Positions 26,696 to 34,535 of a DNA stretch of 64,000 nucleotides are shown in pieces. The notes under the pieces are model-generated. The model was given only the letters and a program-made list of their open reading frames with translations, ran no database searches and was not told the DNA's origin. Numbering within the stretch: position 1 is the stretch's first letter; each line of letters opens with the position of its first letter. The stretch comes from Clostridium thermopalmarium DSM 5974 (GTDB lineage Bacteria > Bacillota > Clostridia > Clostridiales > Clostridiaceae). The translations under genes and the position numbers were made by a program. The stretch spans positions 40,049-104,048 of the forward strand of contig NZ_PVXN01000011.1 of assembly GCF_002995795.1 (NCBI RefSeq), read 5' to 3'.

Positions 26696-27712
26696 TTATT
26701 TACCTCCAAACTCTATGGATATTGCATGAGCAATACCTGGTATACTTTCACCTTGAAGTGATGTTGTAGGGCTCATCAATGCTCCTGTAGATACTAGCAA
26801 TACTTTTTTGAAGTTCCCTTTTAGCATATTTTTATATATATAACCACAACTTACTACAGCAGAACAACCGCATCCACTTCCTCCACACTGGACATTCTGC
26901 CTTTCTTTATCAAATATTTCATCTCCGCAATCGATGTAATTTTCACTCAAATCATAATCATATTCTTTTATAAGTTCTATTGTGATTTTTTTACCTAGCA
27001 TTCCTAAATCACCAGTAGCAATTAAATCATAATCTTGAGGACTTCTACCTGTATCTAAAAAGTGCTGTTTTAATGTATCTACTGCAGCTGGAGCCATAGC
27101 TGATCCCATATCATTAGCATCAGTTTGGCCATAGTCTTTTATCTTTCCTAAAGTCACATAAGTAATATAAGGAAAGTTTCCATTCTTCCCCAAAAGCATT
27201 GCTCCAGAACCAGTTACAGTCCATTGAGCTGTAGGTGTTCTTTGGCTTCCCATTTCTAATGGAAATCTAAACTGTCTTTCTGCAGATGAAAAATGTGATG
27301 AGGTTGCTGCAATTGTATAGTCAGCATAATCTGCATCTATTAATAAAGACGCAACAGCTAAAGACTCTGACATAGTAGAACATGCTCCATAAAGGCCTAA
27401 AAAAGGTATGTCTATGTCTCTAGCTGCAAAATTTGATGCAGCGGTTTGATTTAATAAGTCACCAGCCACTAAGTAATGAATATCCTGTTCTTTTAAACCA
27501 GCTTTCTTTATTGTTTCTTTTATTGCTTTATACATTATACTGCTTTCCGCCTTTTCAAAGCTATCCTCTCCATTTAAATCATCTTCCAGTATAATATCAA
27601 AATAATCTTTTAAAGGTCCATCACCTTCCTTAGGACCTACAATACTTGTTGTAGCAATTATTTTAGGCTTATTATCTAACCTTATTGTTTGACTTCCTGC
27701 CCTTTTTGTCAT
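26696..27712 (-). CDS. spoVAD: Stage V sporulation protein AD
   Basis: Soluble thiolase-fold SpoVA subunit that binds dipicolinic acid. 338 residues. Family blocks: DYFDIILEDDLNGEDSFEKAE, FLGLYGACSTMSESLAVAS, GSQRTPTAQWTVTGSGA and the Cys-Gly stretch CGGSGCGCSAVV. Start ATG 27712 after AGGGGTG. Expected to be made in the forespore under sigma-G; no clear sigma-G promoter was found. Separated from spoVAC by 131 bp holding a terminator-like hairpin. Confidence 0.96.
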   Translation of the reverse strand: MTKRAGSQTIRLDNKPKIIATTSIVGPKEGDGPLKDYFDIILEDDLNGEDSFEKAESSIMYKAIKETIKKAGLKEQDIHYLVAGDLLNQTAASNFAARDIDIPFLGLYGACSTMSESLAVASLLIDADYADYTIAATSSHFSSAERQFRFPLEMGSQRTPTAQWTVTGSGAMLLGKNGNFPYITYVTLGKIKDYGQTDANDMGSAMAPAAVDTLKQHFLDTGRSPQDYDLIATGDLGMLGKKITIELIKEYDYDLSENYIDCGDEIFDKERQNVQCGGSGCGCSAVVSCGYIYKNMLKGNFKKVLLVSTGALMSPTTSLQGESIPGIAHAISIEFGGK

Positions 27713-27775
27713 ATAAACACCCCTTTTTTATAATAAGCAATATTCTTAAGTGTAAAATTATTTTGAAGTAAAAAA

Positions 27776-27815
27776 ACTTAAATCAAACTTAGCTCAAATA
27801 GTTTAGTTTTTAAGT
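27776..27815 (-). terminator. Terminator-like hairpin between spoVAC and spoVAD
   Basis: Minus-strand arms ACTTAAA...AAAC and GTTT...TTTAAGT pair (7+4 bp with an internal loop) and are followed at once by a run of six or seven T. It would reduce read-through from spoVAC into spoVAD. Confidence 0.5.
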
Positions 27816-27843
27816 AAAATGGCTAAATTTTATCCTTTAATCA

Positions 27844-28299
27844 TTAAAATAATGTCATAAAATAATAAATAATTCCCACTATAATTGATGAGCCAATGCC
27901 ATATACAAGGACTGGACCTGCTATGGTAAACATTTTTGCTGCTACTCCAAAAACAAAACCTTCCTTTTTAAACTCCATAGCAGGAGCTACAATAGAGTTT
28001 GCAAATCCTGTTATTGGTACTACGGATCCTGCTCCTGCAAAATCTCCTATTTTATCATAGACACCAATTCCAGTTAGTAATGAGCCTAAAAAAATCATGG
28101 TAATAGATACAAAAGCTCCTGTTTCCTCTACTCCAAGACCAAGATTACCATAGATTTCATTAAATACTTGACCTATATCACAAATAAGTCCTCCTACTAC
28201 AAAAGCTTTTATACAATCTTTTGCTAAGTTTGATTTAGGCATCTCTTTATTTGTTATGTCTTTAAATCTTTTCATTAAATGCTCTTCTTTAACCTTCAT
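27844..28299 (-). CDS. spoVAC: Stage V sporulation protein AC
   Basis: Membrane channel subunit of SpoVA (mechanosensitive-type channel in Bacillus). 151 residues, about four membrane segments; blocks CIKAFVVGGLICDIGQ and GDFAGAGSVVPITGFANS are diagnostic. The second ATG (28299) is preferred, because the GGAAGG site lies 7 nt before it but only 1 nt before the first ATG (28305). Confidence 0.95.
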   Translation of the reverse strand: MKVKEEHLMKRFKDITNKEMPKSNLAKDCIKAFVVGGLICDIGQVFNEIYGNLGLGVEETGAFVSITMIFLGSLLTGIGVYDKIGDFAGAGSVVPITGFANSIVAPAMEFKKEGFVFGVAAKMFTIAGPVLVYGIGSSIIVGIIYYFMTLF

Positions 28300-28381
28300 A
28301 TCCATACCTTCCTATTATAATTTTTGTTTATACTTATTTTTCGCAATAAAAAATTTTTTAAACAAAAATTTATATAAAAAA

Positions 28382-28406
28382 ATAGGATACACGTTTTGTA
28401 TCCTAT
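28382..28406 (-). terminator. Terminator of the spoIIA operon
   Basis: Perfect 10-bp stem ATAGGATACA/TGTATCCTAT, 5-nt loop, then TTTTTTT on the minus strand. The first arm contains the sigF stop codon. Confidence 0.9.
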
Positions 28407-29158
28407 CCACTAAGCTTTTCTTTCATAATTTTAAGCACTTTTTTTTCTATTCGTGAAACCTGTACCTGACTTATTCCTAACATTTTTGCTACTTTCACTT
28501 GAGTTATATCTTTAAAATATCTAAGTATTATAATTTGTCTTGACCTTGTATCTAATTTACTTAAAGCCTCTTTTAAAGCTATTTTGTCCAAAGTTTCTGT
28601 GCCTTCATTTTCACATTGTTTTATTTTGTCAATAAGATAAACTGGTGAGCCATCATCTTGATGTATAGTATCATATAAATATTTAGGTTCGTTAACAGCT
28701 TCTATAGAAAAGACAACTTCTTCTGAAGTCATACCTGAAAACTTTGCCAGTTCTTCAACAGTAGGTTCTCTATTCAATTGCTTTGTAAGTTTTTCTTTAT
28801 CATAATGCAATTTTCTTGCAGCGTATTTTATACTTCTACTAACTTTAATTAATCCATCATCTCTTAAAAAACGCTTTATTTCTCCCATAATCATTGGTAC
28901 TGCATAGGTTGAAAACTGTACATTGTATTTTTCATCAAAATTATTTACTGCTTTTACTAGACCCATGCACCCTATCTGAAATATATCATCATATTCATAT
29001 CCTCTATTTAAAAATTTTTTGCTTATGGAAGAAACCAAAGGAAGATTATTTTCAATGAGTTTGTCTAAAGCTTCTTTATCTCCAGACTTGGCTTTTTTTA
29101 TCAAGTCTAAATTTTCCTCGTATTTGTATGTATTATTTTTAGCTATATCTTCACTCAT
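28403..29158 (-). CDS. sigF: RNA polymerase sigma-F factor
   Basis: First forespore-specific sigma factor. 251 residues: regions 2 (NNLPLVSSISKKFLNRG, IFQIGCMGLVKAVNNFDEKYNVQFSTYA), 3 and 4 (SKLDTRSRQIIILRYFKD, then QVKVAKMLGISQVQVSRIEKK). Held inactive by SpoIIAB. Its start is odd: the only good ribosome site (AAGGAGG, 29188-29194) is 29 nt before ATG 29158, and an in-frame TAA six nt upstream blocks any longer start. See the short overlapping frame at 29151-29207. Confidence 0.97.
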   Translation of the reverse strand: MSEDIAKNNTYKYEENLDLIKKAKSGDKEALDKLIENNLPLVSSISKKFLNRGYEYDDIFQIGCMGLVKAVNNFDEKYNVQFSTYAVPMIMGEIKRFLRDDGLIKVSRSIKYAARKLHYDKEKLTKQLNREPTVEELAKFSGMTSEEVVFSIEAVNEPKYLYDTIHQDDGSPVYLIDKIKQCENEGTETLDKIALKEALSKLDTRSRQIIILRYFKDITQVKVAKMLGISQVQVSRIEKKVLKIMKEKLSG

Positions 29159-29207
29159 AATTTATCCAAACCAAATTCAAGGTTTTTCCTCCTTCCTTTA
29201 AAGACAT
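29151..29207 (-). other. Possible 18-codon coupling frame between spoIIAB and sigF
   Basis: ATG directly after the spoIIAB stop opens an 18-codon frame (MSLKEGGKTLNLVWINYE). It spans the AAGGAGG site and ends in a TGA overlapping the sigF start (ATGAGTGA). An internal TTG lies 6 nt after AAGGAGG in the same frame. This geometry could feed ribosomes to sigF by termination-reinitiation. It may be chance. Confidence 0.3.
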
Positions 29208-29636
29208 TTAATTCAGAGATTTAAACTTTTTCTTCATAGTAACCCTAGTCCCATTTCCTTCACTTGACTCAACCTGTAAATTATCCATGAATGTTTCCAT
29301 TACAGTAAATCCCATTCCGGATCTTTCCAAGTCTGGCCTTGAAGTGTATAGAGGCTGCATGGCTAGTTCTAAATCTTTTATTCCTATTCCTTTATCTTCT
29401 ATTTTTATAGTGATTTCATCGTCATTTATTTCTGATTCAATTGTAACTATTCCGTTTTCATGTCCATAGCCATGGATTATCGCATTAGTAACAGCTTCTG
29501 ATACTGCAGTTTTCACATCTGAAAGCTCCTCTATTGTAGGGTCTAATTGAGATATAAAAGCTGCTACCGCTACTCTGGCAAAGCTTTCATTTTCTGACTT
29601 GCTTAAAAACTCTATTTTCATTTTATTATGACTCAT
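29208..29636 (-). CDS. spoIIAB: Anti-sigma-F factor / serine kinase SpoIIAB
   Basis: Binds and inhibits sigma-F and phosphorylates SpoIIAA. 142 residues of GHKL ATPase fold: N box [22 protein letters not shown]1 IEDKGIGI, G2 [12 protein letters not shown] 29636 has GGGGGGAG just upstream, overlapping the end of spoIIAA; a GTG at 29651 is rejected. Confidence 0.97.
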   Translation of the reverse strand: MSHNKMKIEFLSKSENESFARVAVAAFISQLDPTIEELSDVKTAVSEAVTNAIIHGYGHENGIVTIESEINDDEITIKIEDKGIGIKDLELAMQPLYTSRPDLERSGMGFTVMETFMDNLQVESSEGNGTRVTMKKKFKSLN

Positions 29637-29650
29637 TATTTCTCCCCCCA

Positions 29651-29986
29651 CTACATATTATCCAAAGCTCGTTCTACACTGTCGTATAAAGGAATAATCT
29701 TAAACATCCCTGATAGTTCAAATACTCTCCTAACTGAACCAGTTACCCTTGTTATATATACTTTACCATTTTTTGACGATAATTTTCTGTATCTTCCTAT
29801 GACAACACCTATGCCTGAGCTATCCATAAATGTTACTCCAGAAAAATCCATTATAAGCTTATTGCATCCTTCCCTTTCTAGTCTATCATCTACTTTATTT
29901 CTTACTTCTTCTGCACTATGATGATCTAATTCTCCCATCATATGCACAATTAGCTTATCCCCTTTGTTTTCAAAATTAAGATTCAT
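29651..29986 (-). CDS. spoIIAA: Anti-anti-sigma-F factor SpoIIAA
   Basis: STAS-domain protein that frees sigma-F from SpoIIAB when unphosphorylated. 111 residues; the phospho-serine motif [14 protein letters not shown] is present, and [12 protein letters not shown] matches the family. The start is ATG 29986, giving [12 protein letters not shown], with GGGAGGGG upstream. The open frame continues 24 codons further but lacks a ribosome site there. First gene of the sigma-H-driven spoIIA operon. Confidence 0.97.
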   Translation of the reverse strand: MNLNFENKGDKLIVHMMGELDHHSAEEVRNKVDDRLEREGCNKLIMDFSGVTFMDSSGIGVVIGRYRKLSSKNGKVYITRVTGSVRRVFELSGMFKIIPLYDSVERALDNM

Positions 29987-30029
29987 TTTACCCCTCCCGT
30001 GATTATAAAAATAACTGTCTTTATAATTA

Positions 30030-30054
30030 ATTCTATATTTTTTACTAATTTCCT
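30030..30054 (-). promoter_or_regulatory. Sigma-H promoter for the spoIIA operon
   Basis: Minus strand: AGGAAAT (30048-30054), 14-nt spacer, GAAT (30030-30033). This matches the sigma-H pattern AGGAnnT/GAAT known upstream of spoIIA in Bacillus. About 40 nt before the spoIIAA start. Confidence 0.7.
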
Positions 30055-30121
30055 TCATTATTACAAATATTTTTACTCATATTTGTATTATTTCCATATT
30101 TTTATTAATTATGCAAAAAAT

Positions 30122-30155
30122 AAAGATATCCGCAAAAACTTTGCTAAATATCTTT
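30122..30155 (-). terminator. Terminator of the DNA methyltransferase gene
   Basis: Stem AAAGATAT/ATATCTTT plus inner GCAAA/TTTGC, then ATTTTTTG on the minus strand; overlaps the stop at 30154. It isolates spoIIA from upstream transcription. Confidence 0.8.
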
Positions 30156-31914
30156 ATCTAGTATATTCTTCGATTATATTTATTTCTTCTTCACTTAAAT
30201 TAAATATTATATGTAAATCTTCTTCCTCTAAACATTCTTTTTCACCCATGGTAGGTATACAAAGCTTCAATAAATTATTAGGATAATACTCATATAAATC
30301 ATCTCCTAATTTTTTAGCAAAGCTTTGAAAATAAAATTGATATACTTTACTGTTTAATAATGAAATTAAATATTTATATGTAAATGGAACATTTTCACGT
30401 AATACTAAAGCATACACATCAGCACTAAAATAATTCCCTTTATCTAAGGCAAATCTATTGCTGCTGGACTTATATGGAAATATTATTTTTTCTCCATCAA
30501 AAATTTCTCTTTTTCTTCCCCACTGAAGTTCATACCACTTGCGCACCCCTCTTTTACACTCTCTTCTTTCCATAAGCTTGTGCTTTAGCCTTCCTATGTG
30601 CTTCATTACATTTTCATATTCCTGTGGATTTTCTATTAAATCGGAATAAATTAAATATGTATCTTGTTTGTCTACATTTCCTCTATTTATGTAACTGCTT
30701 TTTATCCAAGGTTTTATAATGTCTTTTTCTAAGTCTTCTTCATCTATTGTTTTTTTATCTACTATAAAAGCTTTATCACATCCTGTAATAATCCCTTGAT
30801 AACTTTCACATATATTATATAAGTTAGTAAAACTTCTTTCTTCTATTTTAGATATTATATCCCTTTCTTTTTTATCTCTTAATATCCATCCCTTATTGTT
30901 TAAAAGATTTTTATTTATAAAAAATCTTTTATAATAATTCCCTTCATTCAAAAATAAAGACTCATAAAATTTATCCTTATTTTTTCTTCTACTGTCTATA
31001 GGCTTTATTATTTCTATATTCTCTTCTCTCTCTTGCTCATTGATTAAAAATATAATAACAGGGTCTATACCCACCTTTTTAAAAGGTCTTATCCCATAAA
31101 AATCAACTATTTTATATAAGGAGCAAACTTCTTTTAATACCTTTCTAAGTTCTTCTCCACTTGGAGCTTCTATAAAATATCTTGAAGTTATAAAAGACAA
31201 TCTTCCTTTTTTATTAAGCCTATTTAAAGCTTCTTTAAAAAAACAATAAGATATATCTCCTTTATCCTTATAAATTTCCTTAAACTTTCTTTTTAATTTC
31301 TTACTATAATCTTTGTCTATAGACTTATGTCCAACATATGGTGGGTTTCCTATTATAATATCATATTTCTCTTCTATATCATCTATTAAAAAATCTAAAT
31401 TTTTAAAATTACTGCTATTATAGTGTCCACTAATTGAAAACAAATCTACAGCCAAAATTTTAAGCGCTTTTCCATCTATATCAATACCAAACAAATTATT
31501 ATCAATAATATGTTTAGGTATATCCTCTTTTGTTAGCATAATATTATTTCTTTTATTTATTTCTTCTAAATTATTCTCATATAAGTAATTCAACCTTCTA
31601 TAGCATGATAGTAAAATATCTCCACACCCACAGGATGGGTCTATGACTTTGATAAAAGGGTTATTTATTAAATCTTCTTTTAATATTACTTCCCTTGCCA
31701 TATAATCAGCTATTTCTTTTGGCGTGTATACAACTCCTTCAGCTTTTCCTCTTTCTTTTTCTATAAGCTTTATATACATAGTTGAAAAATTATCATCCCA
31801 TATATTAAAAACTTTTTTCTGCTTTTCTATGGCCATTATTTTGAATACGTAGTCTATAGGTGCATTTATTATGTTGTATAGTTCATCTATTTCTTTTAAA
31901 AAAAGTTCAAGCAT
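30154..31914 (-). CDS. CamA-like orphan adenine-N6 DNA methyltransferase
   Basis: 586 residues. Class gamma/Eco57I-type layout: motif X-like GVVYTP (60-65), SAM motif I DPSCGCGDI (92-100), catalytic NPPY (190-193), and a long target-recognition half (about 360-586) with SYQGIITGCDKAF (371-383) and RRECKRGVRKWYELQWGR (450-467). Those blocks, and the size, closely recall the sporulation-linked CamA methylase of C. difficile (CAAAAA; recalled, not searched). No nuclease is fused or adjacent. ATG 31914 is chosen from spacing to GGAG. Neighbours: fchA upstream, spoIIA operon downstream. Confidence 0.88.
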   Translation of the reverse strand: MLELFLKEIDELYNIINAPIDYVFKIMAIEKQKKVFNIWDDNFSTMYIKLIEKERGKAEGVVYTPKEIADYMAREVILKEDLINNPFIKVIDPSCGCGDILLSCYRRLNYLYENNLEEINKRNNIMLTKEDIPKHIIDNNLFGIDIDGKALKILAVDLFSISGHYNSSNFKNLDFLIDDIEEKYDIIIGNPPYVGHKSIDKDYSKKLKRKFKEIYKDKGDISYCFFKEALNRLNKKGRLSFITSRYFIEAPSGEELRKVLKEVCSLYKIVDFYGIRPFKKVGIDPVIIFLINEQEREENIEIIKPIDSRRKNKDKFYESLFLNEGNYYKRFFINKNLLNNKGWILRDKKERDIISKIEERSFTNLYNICESYQGIITGCDKAFIVDKKTIDEEDLEKDIIKPWIKSSYINRGNVDKQDTYLIYSDLIENPQEYENVMKHIGRLKHKLMERRECKRGVRKWYELQWGRKREIFDGEKIIFPYKSSSNRFALDKGNYFSADVYALVLRENVPFTYKYLISLLNSKVYQFYFQSFAKKLGDDLYEYYPNNLLKLCIPTMGEKECLEEEDLHIIFNLSEEEINIIEEYTR

Positions 31915-31964
31915 TTTCATCTCTCCAATTACAATAAGGCCTGTAATAAAATACAATTTAAGCA

Positions 31965-32603
31965 TTATTTGATTTTTGAATACACTATATCTAGTATTTT
32001 TGATCTATAATCTGATGCTTCTTTTTTTATTTTTTCACATTCCTTTATTATTTGCTCTTTATAATTTTCATCTTTAATTCCAGCTAAATTTACATTTACG
32101 TTTAGAATAGAACTTTCAATAGCAGCATATAAAAGTATAGCTCCTACCCCTGCATCGGATACTACATTTGTATTTCCATACTCTGATGCTATATGTATAT
32201 ATTTATAAAGTTCTATACATGATTTTGCTAGATTAAGAGGAACCTCTAAGGCTCTTTTATATCCTTTCTGTATCTCCTCATTTCTTATTAATTTTTCCTC
32301 CTCTGTATGTTTAGGAAGCTTAAAAACCTCCATAAAGCTTCCAAAGGCCTCTTCATCTTTTTTCATAAATTGCAACAATATTTTATTATATTCTTCACAT
32401 GCTCTTAACGCATATGTAATCTTGCCTTTTATTTCATCATTATAGTTTTCATATGCCTTTTTTCCTATGGTTAGGTTAAAGACCATAGATGTTAATGCGC
32501 TTGATAAACCTGCGCTTAACGCTGCTGCACTTCCTCCTCCCGGAGTAGGCTTACTTGAAGACAAATCATTAATGTAGCCTTCTATAGAAATATTTTTCTC
32601 CAT
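31965..32603 (-). CDS. fchA: Cyclodeaminase/cyclohydrolase (FchA family)
   Basis: 212 residues of the FTCD_C fold: the start SIEGYINDLSSSKPTPGGGSAAAL is diagnostic. In clostridia such stand-alone proteins act as methenyl-tetrahydrofolate cyclohydrolase; a formimino-THF cyclodeaminase role is the alternative. No folate or histidine-degradation gene is adjacent. AAGGAG site before ATG 32603. About 50 nt separate it from the methyltransferase gene, so they may share a transcript. Confidence 0.85.
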   Translation of the reverse strand: MEKNISIEGYINDLSSSKPTPGGGSAAALSAGLSSALTSMVFNLTIGKKAYENYNDEIKGKITYALRACEEYNKILLQFMKKDEEAFGSFMEVFKLPKHTEEEKLIRNEEIQKGYKRALEVPLNLAKSCIELYKYIHIASEYGNTNVVSDAGVGAILLYAAIESSILNVNVNLAGIKDENYKEQIIKECEKIKKEASDYRSKILDIVYSKIK

Positions 32604-32672
32604 ATATTATCTCCTTTCCAACTGCACATAAATTTATTCTAAATATACATATTGTCTATGTCAAGAAAAAAA

Positions 32673-32699
32673 GCCATGTCAGAGCAATTCTTCCATGGC
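32673..32699 (-). terminator. Terminator after the nitroreductase gene
   Basis: Stem GCCATG/CATGGC with a 15-nt loop. TTTTTTTC follows on the minus strand and an A-run precedes it. Confidence 0.75.
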
Positions 32700-32718
32700 A
32701 TAAAAAAGTATTGTTTTC

Positions 32719-33297
32719 TTAGTGATGTATTAAAACCTTCACATTCTGGTCCATATAAGATTTCTCCCACTTGTTTGCATAAAGATAATCTCTTATATCC
32801 TTCTTAGGTTTATGAGGTTTTTCTTCCTCTTCTTCAGCACTTTCTCCTATTGGAGTTAAAGCTACTACTTTATAGTTATCAGGTATTTCTAAGGCTTCTT
32901 TTATCTTTTTCTCATCAAAGGATGCTATCCAACATGTTCCATATCCTTCTTCTGTAGCTGCAAGTATCAAATGTTCCATTGCTATAGCACTGTCAACTAA
33001 GTATAAATCTTTTTCTTCAATGGAACCAGAAGCATTAGGATCTGCAACTATTATAATGGTAGCGGGAGCATTAGATACAGCCTCTGCCGTTTCATAAGAT
33101 TTATTTATTATAGACCTTGCTATAATATCCTTTAAATCTTCTCTATCTACAAGAATAAATTTATACGGAGTTGAATTTTTCCATGATGGTGCTCTCATAG
33201 CTGCATCTATTATCTTTAATAACTTGTCTCTGTCCAATTGACCAGTCTTAAACTTTTTTATACTTTTTCTTTTTTTTACCACATCATAAAATTCCAT
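32719..33297 (-). CDS. Nitroreductase family flavoprotein
   Basis: 192 residues: FMN-binding start KKRKSIKKFKTGQLDRDKLL, APSWKNSTPYKFILVD, EHLILAATEEGYGTCWIASF and ALTPIGE. Reduces nitro, quinone or similar substrates with NAD(P)H; the true substrate is not predictable. GGAGGG site before ATG 33297. Separated from the glycan locus by a 71-bp gap that holds a perfect 17-nt palindrome and an 8-bp hairpin. Confidence 0.9.
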   Translation of the reverse strand: MEFYDVVKKRKSIKKFKTGQLDRDKLLKIIDAAMRAPSWKNSTPYKFILVDREDLKDIIARSIINKSYETAEAVSNAPATIIIVADPNASGSIEEKDLYLVDSAIAMEHLILAATEEGYGTCWIASFDEKKIKEALEIPDNYKVVALTPIGESAEEEEEKPHKPKKDIRDYLYANKWEKSYMDQNVKVLIHH

Positions 33298-33342
33298 GAT
33301 ATCGCCCTCCTTCTACCTTATTATTGCTAGTAGAAGGTTCTA

Positions 33343-33359
33343 TTATACTAATAGTATAA
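33343..33359. promoter_or_regulatory. Palindromic operator-like site before the nitroreductase gene
   Basis: Perfect inverted repeat TTATACTA-A-TAGTATAA; its minus-strand end contains TATAAT. The TACTA/TAGTA core recalls operators of redox-sensing HxlR/YodB regulators, which control nitroreductase genes in Bacillus. Repressor gene not seen here. Confidence 0.45.
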
Positions 33360-33368
33360 CGAATTTTA

Positions 33369-34493
33369 TTATTGAGAAATCCTATTTAAATTATCATTTA
33401 AATATTTTATTATTTTGTTCCAATCAAAATTTTCTTTACATAATTCACAAGTTTTTAGGGAATATTCTTCCATATGGTTACTGGTCATAAATTTTTCCAA
33501 CTGCACAGATAACTCTTCTGTGTCGTCTATATTAACCACTGCTCCATTTCCATCTGCTACAATCTCTTTTGCAATTCCTACATCTGTAGATACAATAACA
33601 TTCCCTAAAGCTGCAGCTTCAATAAAAGCTATACCAAAACTTTCAAATTTTGAAGTAAGAGAAAATATTTTAGACTTTTCATATTCTTTAAACAACTCTT
33701 CTCTATTGCTTATTTCTCCCGTAAACTCTACTAGTTCCTTTATATTAGGATATTCTTTAAAAAATTTATCTATATATTCTTGAAATCCAACTTCTATAGG
33801 TCCAACTATTCTGAGTTTCCATCCTAAATCTTGTATATTTTTTATTTTAGCAAATGCATTTAAAAGCATCTGTGTGTTTTTTTCTTCCGCACCTACTCTA
33901 GCCACACTAAGAATTATGTTTCTTTTCTTACTATAATCATATTTTATATTTTTTTTAATTAAGTAATCATAGTCAATTCCATTAGGTATATTGATAATTT
34001 TATGTTTTTGTTTTGGTAAAAGTTCTTTTAATTTTTCAAATAGCACTTTTTGTTCTGCACTTATTAAATCAACTTTATCTAAATATTTATTTAATAACAT
34101 ATATTGTATCTTATTTAGAGATTCTATTCTCTCTATTAGTTTATGACTGCAGTCTAGTTTAAGATAAATCTTGCCTCTTGGATTTAGCTTTTTGAATCTA
34201 AAAGCATATAAGAGGGAATACAATGTTACATGAAATATTTGTAGAATATCTATATTTTTTGCTTCTCTATTTAAATATCTAAGTCCATCCAAGCTATAGT
34301 TATTATACTTTCTATCAATAAAATCTATTTTTAGTCCTTTAACTTCTTCATTTAAATATGTATATTTATCTAGATTGTAACAAGCAATCTTTGAATCATA
34401 TCCAAAATTCTTATATAGTTTATAAGGAATCATTCCCATCTCTTTTACCAAATTTACATTCTTAGTATTGGGATACAAAACGCAATATCTCAT
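33369..34493 (-). CDS. Glycosyltransferase family 4-type protein
   Basis: 374 residues, GT-B fold. C-terminal donor-binding features: ILSVARVGAEEKNTQMLLNAF, LRIVGPI, the acid-Phe-Glu block KFESFGIAFIEAAALGNVIVSTDVG. Adds a sugar to a lipid-linked glycan at the inner membrane face; donor unknown. ATG 34493 is chosen because GGAGGG is 8 nt upstream; a longer frame to 34532 has no ribosome site. Last gene of the glycan locus. Confidence 0.88.
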   Translation of the reverse strand: MRYCVLYPNTKNVNLVKEMGMIPYKLYKNFGYDSKIACYNLDKYTYLNEEVKGLKIDFIDRKYNNYSLDGLRYLNREAKNIDILQIFHVTLYSLLYAFRFKKLNPRGKIYLKLDCSHKLIERIESLNKIQYMLLNKYLDKVDLISAEQKVLFEKLKELLPKQKHKIINIPNGIDYDYLIKKNIKYDYSKKRNIILSVARVGAEEKNTQMLLNAFAKIKNIQDLGWKLRIVGPIEVGFQEYIDKFFKEYPNIKELVEFTGEISNREELFKEYEKSKIFSLTSKFESFGIAFIEAAALGNVIVSTDVGIAKEIVADGNGAVVNIDDTEELSVQLEKFMTSNHMEEYSLKTCELCKENFDWNKIIKYLNDNLNRISQ

Positions 34494-34535
34494 ATATCCC
34501 ACCCTCCTTATGTTGGTTAGTGCATTATGCATTAG

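Noticed and set aside
28306..28402. Sigma-G promoter upstream of spoVAC
   Set aside because: GTATA and TATAATA-like words occur, but the spacing (about 9 nt) does not fit.
30154..32603. Restriction-modification system
   Set aside because: Only a methylase is present; the neighbour is a folate enzyme and no nuclease motif is seen within several kb.
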